Source of the DNA: Knoellia sp. S7-12
Lineage (GTDB): Bacteria > Actinomycetota > Actinomycetes > Actinomycetales > Dermatophilaceae
DNA length: 64,000 bases
Assembly: GCF_040518285.1 (NCBI RefSeq)
Contig: NZ_CP155449.1
Location: forward strand, 2,170,001-2,234,000
Direction: 5' to 3'
Part shown: in pieces, positions 56,795 to 64,000 of the stretch
Position numbering within the stretch: the stretch's first letter is position 1
How the letters are laid out: every line of letters starts with the position of its first letter
The notes under the pieces: generated by a model
The model's database searches: none
Told to the model about the DNA's origin: nothing
Seen by the model: only the letters and a program-made list of their open reading frames with translations
Position numbers and translations under genes: made by a program

Positions 56795-56804
56795 GACCGC
56801 CGAC

Positions 56805-57137
56805 TCACGCGTTGAAGAGGTGTCGGCGGATGGACGCGACGTTGGAGAAGATCCGCACCCCGAGCACCACGACGACACCGGTCGAGAGTTGACTGCCGAC
56901 GCCGAGCTGGTCGCCGAGGAAGACGATGAATGCTGCGACGACGACGTTGGACAGGAACGAGATGACGAAGACCTTGTCGTTGAAGATCCCGTCGAGCACG
57001 GCCCGGACCGCGCCGAACACGGCGTCGAGCGCCGCGATCACGGCGATGGGCAGGTAGGGCTGCAGCCACAGGGGAACCTCGGGCTGCAAGAGGACACCGG
57101 CAACAATGCCGATGACCAGTCCCAGGGCGGGGATCAC
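56805..57137 (-). CDS. sbp: small basic protein SBP (DUF1290)
   Basis: A 110-residue protein with three membrane segments: ALGLVIGIVAGVLLQ, IAVIAALDAVFGAVRAVLDG and FVISFLSNVVVAAFIVFLGDQLG, matching the DUF1290 family throughout. It overlaps the upstream DUF881 gene by four bases, and the DUF881-SBP-DUF881 order is conserved across actinobacteria, which implies a complex. Function unknown. Confidence 0.92.
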   Translation of the reverse strand: MIPALGLVIGIVAGVLLQPEVPLWLQPYLPIAVIAALDAVFGAVRAVLDGIFNDKVFVISFLSNVVVAAFIVFLGDQLGVGSQLSTGVVVVLGVRIFSNVASIRRHLFNA

Positions 57138-58045
57138 GACGAATCTCCTTCGGGTGAGGGCGTGGCTGCGTCCTTGACCTTATCCGCGGGGGTGGCGGCT
57201 CGGGTCCCCAGCGTCGCCGACGCCGGAATCGTGACCTCTTTGCGCACCACCGTCTCAACCCGGATGCCGAAGGAACTCTTGAGCGTCGAGAGGTACGTGC
57301 CGCCGTTGCCATCGGCGAACGTGGCGGGCATCTTGCCGGGGTCCCCGATGGCGGTGACGACATAGGGCCGTTTGAGGGGCCGGTAGTCGACCAGGATCGC
57401 CTCTCCGGCAAACCGGATGGACGCAGTTGATGTCAGTCGTTGGCCATTGACCGCCACCGCCTCGGCTCCGGCTTGCCAGAGGCTGTTGGTGACGACCTGC
57501 AGGTCCTTGGCGAAGACCGTGCCCTCTGCCTTGTCGGCGCTGGAGCGAGGGTCGAAGTTGCTCCCGCTGCCCTCGGGGTTGGGAGCATCGTCGATGGTGA
57601 CGACGAAGCCCGGCCCGCGCACCGGCACGGCTCCGGCCACGAGCGACAGGCGTTCAACACTCTGGGCCAGCTCTTCACTCACGTCTCTCAGCGTCTCAGC
57701 GTCAAGGCCCGAGATCTCGGCGCGCAGCCCACTGGCCTGGCCCGCCCGTGTGTCGACGACTTCCTGTTGCTGGTCGATGCGCTCGATGAGGCTTGCCTTG
57801 GTGCGTTCCTTGGTCGTCTCGCCACCTCGCAGCTGCATCGCGGCGATTCCGACGAGGATGCCGATGATGAGGGCGAACACGATGAGCGCCGGTGACCGCA
57901 GGCTCGTGGCGGGCGGGAGGCCGGCCTTCTCGCGCCGTTCGGCAGCAGCGGCGTAGCCGGAGTCGAGGGGCCGCTCGAGCATCGACGTGATGAGCGTCAT
58001 CGACGCATCCGGCCGCCGCGGCGGAGTCGTGACCTGCGGACTCAC
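57134..58045 (-). CDS. DUF881 family membrane-anchored protein (second copy)
   Basis: A 303-residue paralogue of the protein at 56030. The membrane segment is ALIVFALIIGILVGIAAMQL, followed by a coiled coil and the DUF881 core AGAVPVRGPGFVVTIDD, LWQAGAEAVAVNGQRLTS and RPYVVTAIGDPGKMPATF. The GTG start overlaps the pgsA stop (GTGA), preferred over an internal ATG 18 codons later. It ends in a Ser/Thr/Pro tail. Confidence 0.9.
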   Translation of the reverse strand: MSPQVTTPPRRPDASMTLITSMLERPLDSGYAAAAERREKAGLPPATSLRSPALIVFALIIGILVGIAAMQLRGGETTKERTKASLIERIDQQQEVVDTRAGQASGLRAEISGLDAETLRDVSEELAQSVERLSLVAGAVPVRGPGFVVTIDDAPNPEGSGSNFDPRSSADKAEGTVFAKDLQVVTNSLWQAGAEAVAVNGQRLTSTASIRFAGEAILVDYRPLKRPYVVTAIGDPGKMPATFADGNGGTYLSTLKSSFGIRVETVVRKEVTIPASATLGTRAATPADKVKDAATPSPEGDSS

Positions 58046-58644
58046 GGGGCACCACGGCGAGCGATGAGCTGACGCAGCTGCACGGCATACATGATTCCGG
58101 CGACCCAGTAGAGCACCGTGCCCCACCACGCGAAGCCCCACCCGACGGGCCGGGCGAACGACGCGAGCCACCCGTCGCCGTCGGCCATGAGCAGCGCCGG
58201 GAACGAGTAGAGGAGGTTGAAGGTCGCGGCCTTGCCGATGAAGTGGACGGGCAGCCCGGTCCAGCCGTAGCGCTTGGCGATGAGCACGACGACCCCCATG
58301 AAGGCCTCTCGTGCGAAGAGCACCACGACGAGCCACCACGGGATGATGTCGCGCCAGGCCAGACCGACGAGGGTGGTGACGATGTAGAGGCGGTCGGCGA
58401 TGGGGTCGAGCAGCTGACCGACGCGCGACACGAGGCCGTAGTGGCGGGCGATCTTGCCGTCGAGGTAGTCCGTGATGCCCGACGCCATGAGGATGACGAG
58501 GGCGATCGCATCGTGCTGCGTCGCGATCGCCCAGATGAACACCGGGACGCCGAGCAGTCGCAGTGCCGACAGGGCATTGGGCAGCGTCAGGACGCGGTCG
58601 ACGGGGTCGCTGTCGGTCCCCCGAACGCTCTCACCCGCAGTCAT
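58042..58644 (-). CDS. pgsA: CDP-alcohol phosphatidyltransferase (PgsA-like)
   Basis: A 200-residue membrane enzyme. The CDP-OH-P motif DYLDGKIARHYGLVSRVGQLLDPIADR (DGxxAR...GxxxDxxxD, read in parts) is intact, and several hydrophobic segments surround it. It transfers a phosphatidyl group from CDP-diacylglycerol, probably to glycerol-3-phosphate; M. tuberculosis pgsA2 (Rv1822) occupies this place. The start is supported by TAGGCT 6 bases upstream. It begins the leftward block down to gcvH. Confidence 0.9.
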   Translation of the reverse strand: MTAGESVRGTDSDPVDRVLTLPNALSALRLLGVPVFIWAIATQHDAIALVILMASGITDYLDGKIARHYGLVSRVGQLLDPIADRLYIVTTLVGLAWRDIIPWWLVVVLFAREAFMGVVVLIAKRYGWTGLPVHFIGKAATFNLLYSFPALLMADGDGWLASFARPVGWGFAWWGTVLYWVAGIMYAVQLRQLIARRGAP

Positions 58645-58650
58645 GGCAGC

Positions 58651-58656
58651 AGCCTA
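58651..58656 (-). promoter_or_regulatory. -10 element TAGGCT, leaderless pgsA promoter
   Basis: TAGGCT on the minus strand lies 6 bases before the ATG at 58644. Confidence 0.6.
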
Positions 58657-58668
58657 TGTGTTCCTGTC

Positions 58669-58674
58669 TAGAGT
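58669..58674 (+). promoter_or_regulatory. -10 element TAGAGT, leaderless aminotransferase promoter
   Basis: TAGAGT lies 6 bases before the ATG at 58681; it is back-to-back with the pgsA promoter, the two start codons being only 36 bases apart. Confidence 0.6.
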
Positions 58675-58680
58675 CGGTTC

Positions 58681-59823
58681 ATGACTTCCCGCATCCTCGC
58701 TGGCGATGCCGCAATGTGGCGCTCACGTCGCACCGGTGTGAAGTGGGGGTGGTATGCCGACGACGTCCTTCCGCTGTGGGTCGCCGAGATGGACGCGGCG
58801 CCGTGCGAACCCGTCGTCGAGGCGGTGAGCGCCGCCCTGCGGCGCGGTGACACGGGCTATCCACTCGGGCGCGACTTCGTCGATGCGGCAGTGGCGTATG
58901 CCGCCCAGACCTGGTCGTGGGCGATCGACAGCTCACGTGTCACTCCCGTTGCGGACGTCATGATCGGGCTCAGCGAAGTCGTCCGCTCCGTCACCGGCCC
59001 CGGTGGGCCCGTGGTCGTGTCCTCTCCCGTCTACAACGCCTTCTTCGACTTCGTCGCGATGACAGGTCGACAGGTCGTCGATGCGCCCCTGAACGTGCAC
59101 GGCCGACTTGACCCCGAGGCTCTCGACCGGACGTTCGGCGAGGTGACCGCAGGAGGCGAACGGGCGGCATACCTGCTGTGCAACCCGCAGAATCCGACCG
59201 GCACCGTCCACTCGCTCGGAGAGCTCGAAACCCTCGCCGCGATCGCTCACCGGCACGACGTCGTCGTCATCGCCGACGAGATCCACTCACCGATCGTCCA
59301 CGACGGGACCTTCACTCCGTTCCTGTCCGTGATCGGCGGCGAGCGCGGGGTGAGTCTTCTGTCCGCGTCGAAGGCGTGGAACCTCGCTGGCCTCAAGGCG
59401 GCAGTCGCCGTCATCGGCCACGACGCACGCAGCGATGTGGCGCTCCACGAGGTCCACACTCACGGCGCCAGTCACCTGGGACAGATCGCGGCCGTGGCGG
59501 CGTTGACCGACGGGCGTGCGTGGCTCGCGCAGGTCACCGAGGAGATCAATGCGAACCGGGCGTTGCTGGGTCGACTTCTCGCGCAGCGCCTGCCAGAGAT
59601 CGGCTATGCCGCTCCGGCGGCGACCTACCTGGCGTGGCTCGACTGTCGGCCCCTTGGCTGGGGCGACGACCCGGCCGCGGTTCTGCGCGAACGGGGACGG
59701 GTGGCGCTCTCGCCCGGTCTCTCGTTCGGCGAGGCGGGGCGCGGGTTCGTGCGGTTCAACTTGGCCAGCTCCCCGGAGATTGTCGCCGAAGCCGTCGAAC
59801 GCATGGTGAGATCAACCTCGTGA
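58681..59823 (+). CDS. class I/II aminotransferase, MalY/PatB type (C-S lyase)
   Basis: A 380-residue PLP enzyme of the MalY/PatB branch, whose members act as cystathionine beta-lyases or aminotransferases. Early motifs RTGVKWGWYADDVLPLWVAEMD are family hallmarks, NPQNPTGTVHSLGELE binds the substrate carboxylate, VVIADEIHSPIVHD holds the PLP Asp, and Lys231 in LLSASKAWNLAGLK forms the Schiff base. It overlaps the PLD gene by four bases (GTGA). Confidence 0.92.
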   Translation: MTSRILAGDAAMWRSRRTGVKWGWYADDVLPLWVAEMDAAPCEPVVEAVSAALRRGDTGYPLGRDFVDAAVAYAAQTWSWAIDSSRVTPVADVMIGLSEVVRSVTGPGGPVVVSSPVYNAFFDFVAMTGRQVVDAPLNVHGRLDPEALDRTFGEVTAGGERAAYLLCNPQNPTGTVHSLGELETLAAIAHRHDVVVIADEIHSPIVHDGTFTPFLSVIGGERGVSLLSASKAWNLAGLKAAVAVIGHDARSDVALHEVHTHGASHLGQIAAVAALTDGRAWLAQVTEEINANRALLGRLLAQRLPEIGYAAPAATYLAWLDCRPLGWGDDPAAVLRERGRVALSPGLSFGEAGRGFVRFNLASSPEIVAEAVERMVRSTS

Positions 59824-61430
59824 ACTCCGACGTGACGCGATGGCTCCTGACGGCAACCGAGCGCGACAATCCCGCGACCCGGCTCGATGATGTGCATCCG
59901 GGCGAGACCGCCTGGTCGACCGGCAACGTGGTGACGCCGCTCGTCGACGGTGCCGCCTATTTCGCCGAGCTTCACCGAGTCGTGGAAGCCACAACCGAAG
60001 GTGACGTCGTCATGTTTGCGGGCTGGCGGATCGACGGCGACCAGCTCCTCACCGACGACCCGGCCAGCGCCATCATCGCGGTCCTCGATCGAGCAGAGAA
60101 CCGTCGGGTCAAGGTGTGCGCCCTGGTCTGGCGATCGCACACCGAGCAGATGGACTTCTCGGCGGAGAACAACCGCAAGGTGGCCGAGGAACTCGCCGAC
60201 GAGGACGACGAGCACGCCCAGGTGCTCCTCGACATGCGGGTCCGTCGTGGTGGTGCGCACCACCAGAAGTTCGTCGTCGTGCGGCACCGCAATGATCCCA
60301 CCCGGGACGTGGCGTTCGTGGGTGGCATCGACGTCGCCCACTCGCGCCGGGACGACTCGGAGCACTACGGCGACGCCCAACAGCAGGGGCTGTCTGCGGC
60401 GTACGGACCCCGCCCGGGGTGGCACGACGTCCAGTGCGCCATCACCGGGCCCGCCGTCGCAGACGTCGAGACAGTGTTCCGCGAGCGGTGGGACGACCCG
60501 AGCCCCCTGTCCCCTGCGCTGCACTCACGCATCCGGGACATGTTCGACCGGGCCAAGGATGACGCGACACTTCTGCCTCCGCAGTCACCACCGCCGCCGC
60601 CGGTGGACGGTGGGACCCACGTCGTGCAGATCCTGCGGACCTATCCGCACCTGCACCGCAAGCGGGCCTACCCGTTCGCCCCGGCCGGTGAGCGGTCCAT
60701 CGCTCTGGCCCACCTCAAGGCGATCGCGCAGGCCCGCGAGCTCATCTATGTCGAGGACCAGTACCTCTGGTCCTCGAGCATCACCTCCGCGTTCGTGGAC
60801 GCACTGTCGGCCAATCCCGACCTCCACCTGGTCGCCGTTCTCCCCCACCGACCGGACCTCGACGGTATGGCCGAGCGGATGCAGCGCGAGGGCCGACTCG
60901 AGGCCCTTGAGCAGCTGACCGCAGCGGCCCCCGGCCGGTTCGCGGCATACGGGATCGAGAATCACTCGGGGTGGCCTGTCTACGTCCACGCCAAGGTCAT
61001 CGTCATCGACGACTGGTACGCGACGATCGGCTCGGACAACATCAACCGGCGATCCTGGACCCACGACTCCGAGCTCGCTGCCCTGGTCATCGATGACGCC
61101 GGGCTCGAGCACTCGCCCTACGCGCGGTCATTGCGGTTGCGCCTGGCCGCCGAGCACCTGGACCGACCGCTGTCTGGTGCGGACCATGAGGTTGCGATGG
61201 CGGACTGTGTGACTGGGCGTGGCCTTTTCGATGCGTATGCCGCGTCGGCCGCAGTTCTGCAGTCGTGGCACGACGCCGGCAAGGTTGGTCCACGACCTCC
61301 CGGCCGGCTGCGACCCGTGTCTGAGCCTGGCGTTGGCCGCGCGTCCCGTCGGGTCATCGAGGTCCCTCAGCGCTTCCTCGGCGACCCCGATGGGCGCCCG
61401 CGCAGGCTCCGGACCCGCGGGGAATTCTGA
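59820..61430 (+). CDS. phospholipase D family protein
   Basis: A 536-residue protein with two HKD modules. The first reads GGAHHQKFVVVRHRND with FVGGIDVAHSRRDD following; the second reads YVHAKVIVIDDWYATIGSDNINRRS. Length and arrangement fit phospholipase D or related phosphatidyltransferases. No signal peptide is apparent, so it probably acts in the cytoplasm or at the inner membrane face. The GTG start overlaps the aminotransferase stop; a longer frame upstream is a shadow of that gene. A hairpin follows. Confidence 0.88.
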   Translation: MNSDVTRWLLTATERDNPATRLDDVHPGETAWSTGNVVTPLVDGAAYFAELHRVVEATTEGDVVMFAGWRIDGDQLLTDDPASAIIAVLDRAENRRVKVCALVWRSHTEQMDFSAENNRKVAEELADEDDEHAQVLLDMRVRRGGAHHQKFVVVRHRNDPTRDVAFVGGIDVAHSRRDDSEHYGDAQQQGLSAAYGPRPGWHDVQCAITGPAVADVETVFRERWDDPSPLSPALHSRIRDMFDRAKDDATLLPPQSPPPPPVDGGTHVVQILRTYPHLHRKRAYPFAPAGERSIALAHLKAIAQARELIYVEDQYLWSSSITSAFVDALSANPDLHLVAVLPHRPDLDGMAERMQREGRLEALEQLTAAAPGRFAAYGIENHSGWPVYVHAKVIVIDDWYATIGSDNINRRSWTHDSELAALVIDDAGLEHSPYARSLRLRLAAEHLDRPLSGADHEVAMADCVTGRGLFDAYAASAAVLQSWHDAGKVGPRPPGRLRPVSEPGVGRASRRVIEVPQRFLGDPDGRPRRLRTRGEF

Positions 61431-61447
61431 CCCGGTCTGCTCGCCAG

Positions 61448-61493
61448 AAGGTCCCACACCTCGCGGTCTCTGCGCCGCGATCCGTGGGACCTT
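61448..61493 (+). terminator. hairpin terminator after the PLD gene
   Basis: AAGGTCCCAC and GTGGGACCTT form a perfect 10-bp outer stem with a further inner CGCGG/CCGCG pairing. Confidence 0.65.
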
Positions 61494-61566
61494 GAACCGA
61501 TTCGGTCGGGACTACACGCATGGGATATGGTTTCGTTCGCTTGCACGGCAACGTGTGAGCAAGCCA

Positions 61567-61640
<74 letters not shown>

Positions 61641-61702
61641 CCGATTTTGGGTCCTGATCTGGTCACACAGATCAGGGCCCTTTCTCGTCTCCAGTGCTGA
61701 GG

Positions 61703-61708
61703 CATAGT
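61703..61708 (+). promoter_or_regulatory. -10 element CATAGT, leaderless Imm-5-like promoter
   Basis: CATAGT lies 6 bases before the GTG at 61715. Confidence 0.45.
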
Positions 61709-61714
61709 GGTCGC

Positions 61715-62254
61715 GTGGACACCGCTGCAGAGTCCGATGAGATGGCACTGACTTTGGAGGAGCTCCGTGAGGTCGCGGCGTTCGCCGCCGCGTGTGCCGA
61801 GCCGGTCCTCCACTTGTTCGAGTCCGTCCATCCCAGTGATCCCCGCCCACGGGTTGCCGTCGAGGCAGCACTCGCCTTCGCTGGTGGGGGCAAACGTCTC
61901 GCCGCGCTGCGCGTCGTGGCCGCCGATGCCCACCGGGCCGGTCGTGGGGCCGACACGACCTCGGCGACGGCCGCGGCGATGGCAGCCGGTCACGCGGCCG
62001 CCGCGGCATACCTTCACCCCTTGCCGCAGGCCACCCAGGTGAAGCACATCCTCGGTTCCGCTGCCTGTGCCGCACGCGCAATCGAACTCGCAGCCGGTGA
62101 CGACCGCAGCGCTGGTGACGCAGAACTCGAGCGCGCGAGAGAGCGAGCCGCCCCGTCGGTCATCCGTGTCCTCAAGCGCTACCCGAACGCTCCTCGCGGA
62201 AGGGACCGCACCGCCGAGTTGCTCCACAACGTGGATACCGGGCTGCGGCGTTGA
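61715..62254 (+). CDS. Imm-5-like putative immunity protein
   Basis: A 179-residue helical, alanine-rich protein. LTLEELREVAAFAAACAEPVLHLFE, followed by PSDPRPRVAVEAALAFA and HAAAAAYLHPLPQATQVKHIL, resembles the family annotated as putative immunity protein (Imm-5), normally cognate to polymorphic toxins. No toxin gene is adjacent; the neighbours are a tRNA and a sigma factor. It may be an orphan immunity gene or have another function. GTG start set by CATAGT; a start at 61694 would precede that promoter. Confidence 0.72.
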   Translation: MDTAAESDEMALTLEELREVAAFAAACAEPVLHLFESVHPSDPRPRVAVEAALAFAGGGKRLAALRVVAADAHRAGRGADTTSATAAAMAAGHAAAAAYLHPLPQATQVKHILGSAACAARAIELAAGDDRSAGDAELERARERAAPSVIRVLKRYPNAPRGRDRTAELLHNVDTGLRR

Positions 62255-62320
62255 GGCAGGTTCACGCGATGATGCAGCAGATCGCCGAGGTCACGACGTC
62301 CTAGGGGTAGGGAGGTGAAC

Positions 62321-62812
62321 GTGACCACGTTCGAAGATTTCGTCGCATCACGCGGGCCGACCCTGCTGCGCCTCGCCGTCATGCTCACCGGCAACAGTCA
62401 CGATGCTGAGGACCTGCTGCAGGCCACGTTCATCAAGGTCATCCGACACTGGGGACGCGTGGCCGATGCGGGCAACCCAGAGGCCTACACCCGCAAGATC
62501 CTCGTCAACGAACACCTGTCCTGGCGACGCCGCCCTCAGCGACGCGAGTCTGCCGTCGCGGAACTCGAGTCGCCACCCCTTTCCGACCCCACCATTCACG
62601 TCTCGGCTCGCGATGCTGCCTGGCAGTTGCTGAACACGCTTCCGCCACGACAACGAGCCGTCCTTGCTCTGCGCTACTACTCCGACCTCTCGGACGACCA
62701 GATCGCCGCGACCCTCGGATGCACCGCGAGCACGGTGCGTTCCAACGCCAGCAGGGCGCTGACCGCACTCCGCGAGAACTACCCCGCCCTGGATCCGGAG
62801 GCGACACCATGA
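62321..62812 (+). CDS. SigE-family ECF sigma factor
   Basis: A 163-residue sigma factor: FVASRGPTLLRLAVMLTGNSHDAEDLLQATFIKVIRHW is region 2 (read in two parts) and LPPRQRAVLALRYYSDLSDDQIAATLGCTASTVRSNASRAL is region 4 (likewise). It belongs to the compact SigE-like actinobacterial group. GGAGG five bases before the GTG at 62321 decides this start over GTG 62315. Overlaps the next gene by four bases, as in the cassette at 12.4 kb. Confidence 0.9.
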   Translation: MTTFEDFVASRGPTLLRLAVMLTGNSHDAEDLLQATFIKVIRHWGRVADAGNPEAYTRKILVNEHLSWRRRPQRRESAVAELESPPLSDPTIHVSARDAAWQLLNTLPPRQRAVLALRYYSDLSDDQIAATLGCTASTVRSNASRALTALRENYPALDPEATP

Positions 62813-63810
62813 CCACGACGCCTGAACTTGAATCTGCGTTGCGCCAGTTGTTTCTGGACCACGAACACCTCGCGGACATCGAGGTGCCCGAGCGCCTCGC
62901 CGCAGACGCAGCGCGCCGGGCGCAGTCACATCATCGCCAACGCCTGATCCTGGGCCTCGCTGCCGTGGTCCTCCTGATCGCCGGCGCCGTCGGCGCTCAG
63001 CAACTGCGTGGCTCGCAGGCTCAGCGGGATCCGGCTCTGCCTGCGTCACTCCCGTCGGGGCCGCTCGGGGACGCTCTCCGTACCTTCGAGAACTCATGGG
63101 CGGCGGCACAACCACCCAGGCTCACGCTGCTCGGACCGCAACTCCCTCAGGTCCGTGGGACAACTGACGACGATTACGTGCCCACGCTCAAGGCTGGCTT
63201 CGCCGTCGGTCCCAATGTCCTTCCAACTACCAAACCCGCAGACTCGTTGGTCCGATGGCAGAACGGCGCCGAGGTGGGAGTACCGGTGATGTCGGCGGCG
63301 GACACGCTCGCCGCCCTGCGCTCTGCCTCTGGCAAACTTTTCGACCCATGCCCCGACTGCGTCCCACGCCGGGTGACCAGCGCGACCCTGATGACAACTG
63401 GCATCCTGACTCCCCAGGGAGACGCCGTGGTCCCGGCGTGGGAGTTCGTTCTGGAGGGCACCCCCGCGACGGTGGTCATGTGGGCTGTGCCGGCCACGCA
63501 CACCGTCACGCCGGCGGAGATGCCCGAGAGCCTGGTCACCGAGACGGTGAACTCTGTCGTCCCCTCGGACGATGGGCGTGAACTGACCCTCGAGTTTGCC
63601 GGTGAGTCCCCGGACTGCCCCCTGACCTACACGGCCTCGGCAGCTCGATCAGCTCATGCTGTGTCCGTCCTGATCGAGCCCCACGGTGATCGGTGCTCTG
63701 GACCGGACGCCCAGCACAGTCGCCACGTCACCGTTCGCCTCGACCGGCCGTTGGGTGAGGCCTTGGTCATCGATGCAACGCTGGGCAACCCGACACTGGT
63801 CAAGCGGTGA
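62809..63810 (+). CDS. single-pass membrane protein paired with the sigma factor
   Basis: A 333-residue protein with a cytoplasmic part of about 40 residues (MTTTPELESALRQLFLDHEHLADIEVPERLA, read in parts), one membrane segment (ILGLAAVVLLIAGAVGAQQ) and an extracytoplasmic domain with four cysteines (FDPCPDC, SPDCPLT, GDRCSG). It lacks a zinc anti-sigma motif. The four-base overlap suggests it controls the sigma factor. No named family is recognised; the layout matches the protein at 12927-13985. Confidence 0.7.
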   Translation: MTTTPELESALRQLFLDHEHLADIEVPERLAADAARRAQSHHRQRLILGLAAVVLLIAGAVGAQQLRGSQAQRDPALPASLPSGPLGDALRTFENSWAAAQPPRLTLLGPQLPQVRGTTDDDYVPTLKAGFAVGPNVLPTTKPADSLVRWQNGAEVGVPVMSAADTLAALRSASGKLFDPCPDCVPRRVTSATLMTTGILTPQGDAVVPAWEFVLEGTPATVVMWAVPATHTVTPAEMPESLVTETVNSVVPSDDGRELTLEFAGESPDCPLTYTASAARSAHAVSVLIEPHGDRCSGPDAQHSRHVTVRLDRPLGEALVIDATLGNPTLVKR

Positions 63811-63829
63811 CCACAGCGAACTCAGCCGA

Positions 63830-64000
63830 TCAGCGGCGGGAGCGCTTCTCTCGGACGCGGACCGAGACCTCGATGGGTGTGCCCTCGAAGCCGAACTCCT
63901 CGCGCAGACGGCGCTCGACGAAGCGGCGGTAACCGGCCTCGATGAAGCCTGAGGCGAAGAGCACGAACCGCGGCGGGCGGGTCGAGGCCTGCGTCGCGAA
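63830..64000 (-). CDS. der: ribosome biogenesis GTPase Der, C-terminus (partial)
   Basis: The last 56 residues of Der (EngA): [39 protein letters not shown] and [16 protein letters not shown] are the KH-like C-terminal domain. The gene continues beyond the window. Der acts in assembly of the 50S subunit. Confidence 0.93.
   Translation of the reverse strand, partial: FATQASTRPPRFVLFASGFIEAGYRRFVERRLREEFGFEGTPIEVSVRVREKRSRR

Overview
The window is high-GC actinobacterial chromosome with no prophage, insertion sequence or CRISPR array visible. Actinobacteria-specific markers (RbpA, GarA-type FHA protein, HelY helicase, the SBP/DUF881 block) and several gene orders shared with Mycobacterium tuberculosis (tatA-tatC-helY; lnt-ppm1-fxsA next to rbpA; pgsA-DUF881-SBP-DUF881-gcvH-garA-merR-BFN-merR-gcvP) fix the phylum. 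The absence of mycolate or sporulation genes and the general style suggest Micrococcales, possibly Intrasporangiaceae; that last step is a guess.

Layout. 1-6 kb: Tat translocase end, lipid kinase, HelY helicase, 5'-3' exonuclease. 6-9.7 kb: Lrp regulator, YbaK deacylase, and a divergent MFS exporter/ArsR-type regulator pair with two operators. 9.7-18 kb: lysine-fermentation genes kamA, kdd, kamD, kamE and kal, interrupted by an ECF-type sigma factor cassette and an AlkZ-like glycosylase. 18-21.4 kb: apolipoprotein N-acyltransferase, polyprenol-phosphate mannose synthase, FxsA, RbpA. 21.6-29.3 kb: an Atg22-like MFS protein, a secreted M15 peptidase, an SGNH hydrolase, a large secreted GH92 mannosidase and an SSB-like protein. 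29.4-32.9 kb: guanidinium exporter under a guanidine-III riboswitch, small enzymes, a helicase remnant and a stand-alone GyrB-type ATPase domain. 33-37.3 kb: a cell-wall module of MraY paralogue, VanY-like peptidase and a divergent two-component system. 37.3-45.2 kb: acetyltransferases, methyltransferase, YciO/Sua5-like protein, OsmC, phosphatase, glutamate-cysteine ligase-like protein. 45.4-49.8 kb: sbcDC. 50-58.6 kb: glycine cleavage gcvP (glycine riboswitch) and gcvH around the GarA/FtsR/BFN/MerR regulators, then DUF881/SBP and pgsA. 58.7-64 kb: MalY/PatB aminotransferase, phospholipase D-like protein, tRNA-Pro, Imm-5-like protein, a second sigma cassette and the end of der.

No gene-free stretch exceeds about 300 bases; the longer gaps hold riboswitches, hairpins or promoters and are described below. 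Many genes have a TAnnnT-like -10 hexamer 6-7 bases before the start codon, which implies widespread leaderless transcription and was used to choose starts. The octamer GTATGCCG (and its complement) recurs throughout both strands.

The most notable items are the guanidine-III riboswitch, the operator pair abutting two start codons, the palindrome carried in frame inside kdd, the split lysine pathway with no kce, the MraY/VanY/two-component module, and the helicase fragment overlapping a VOC gene.
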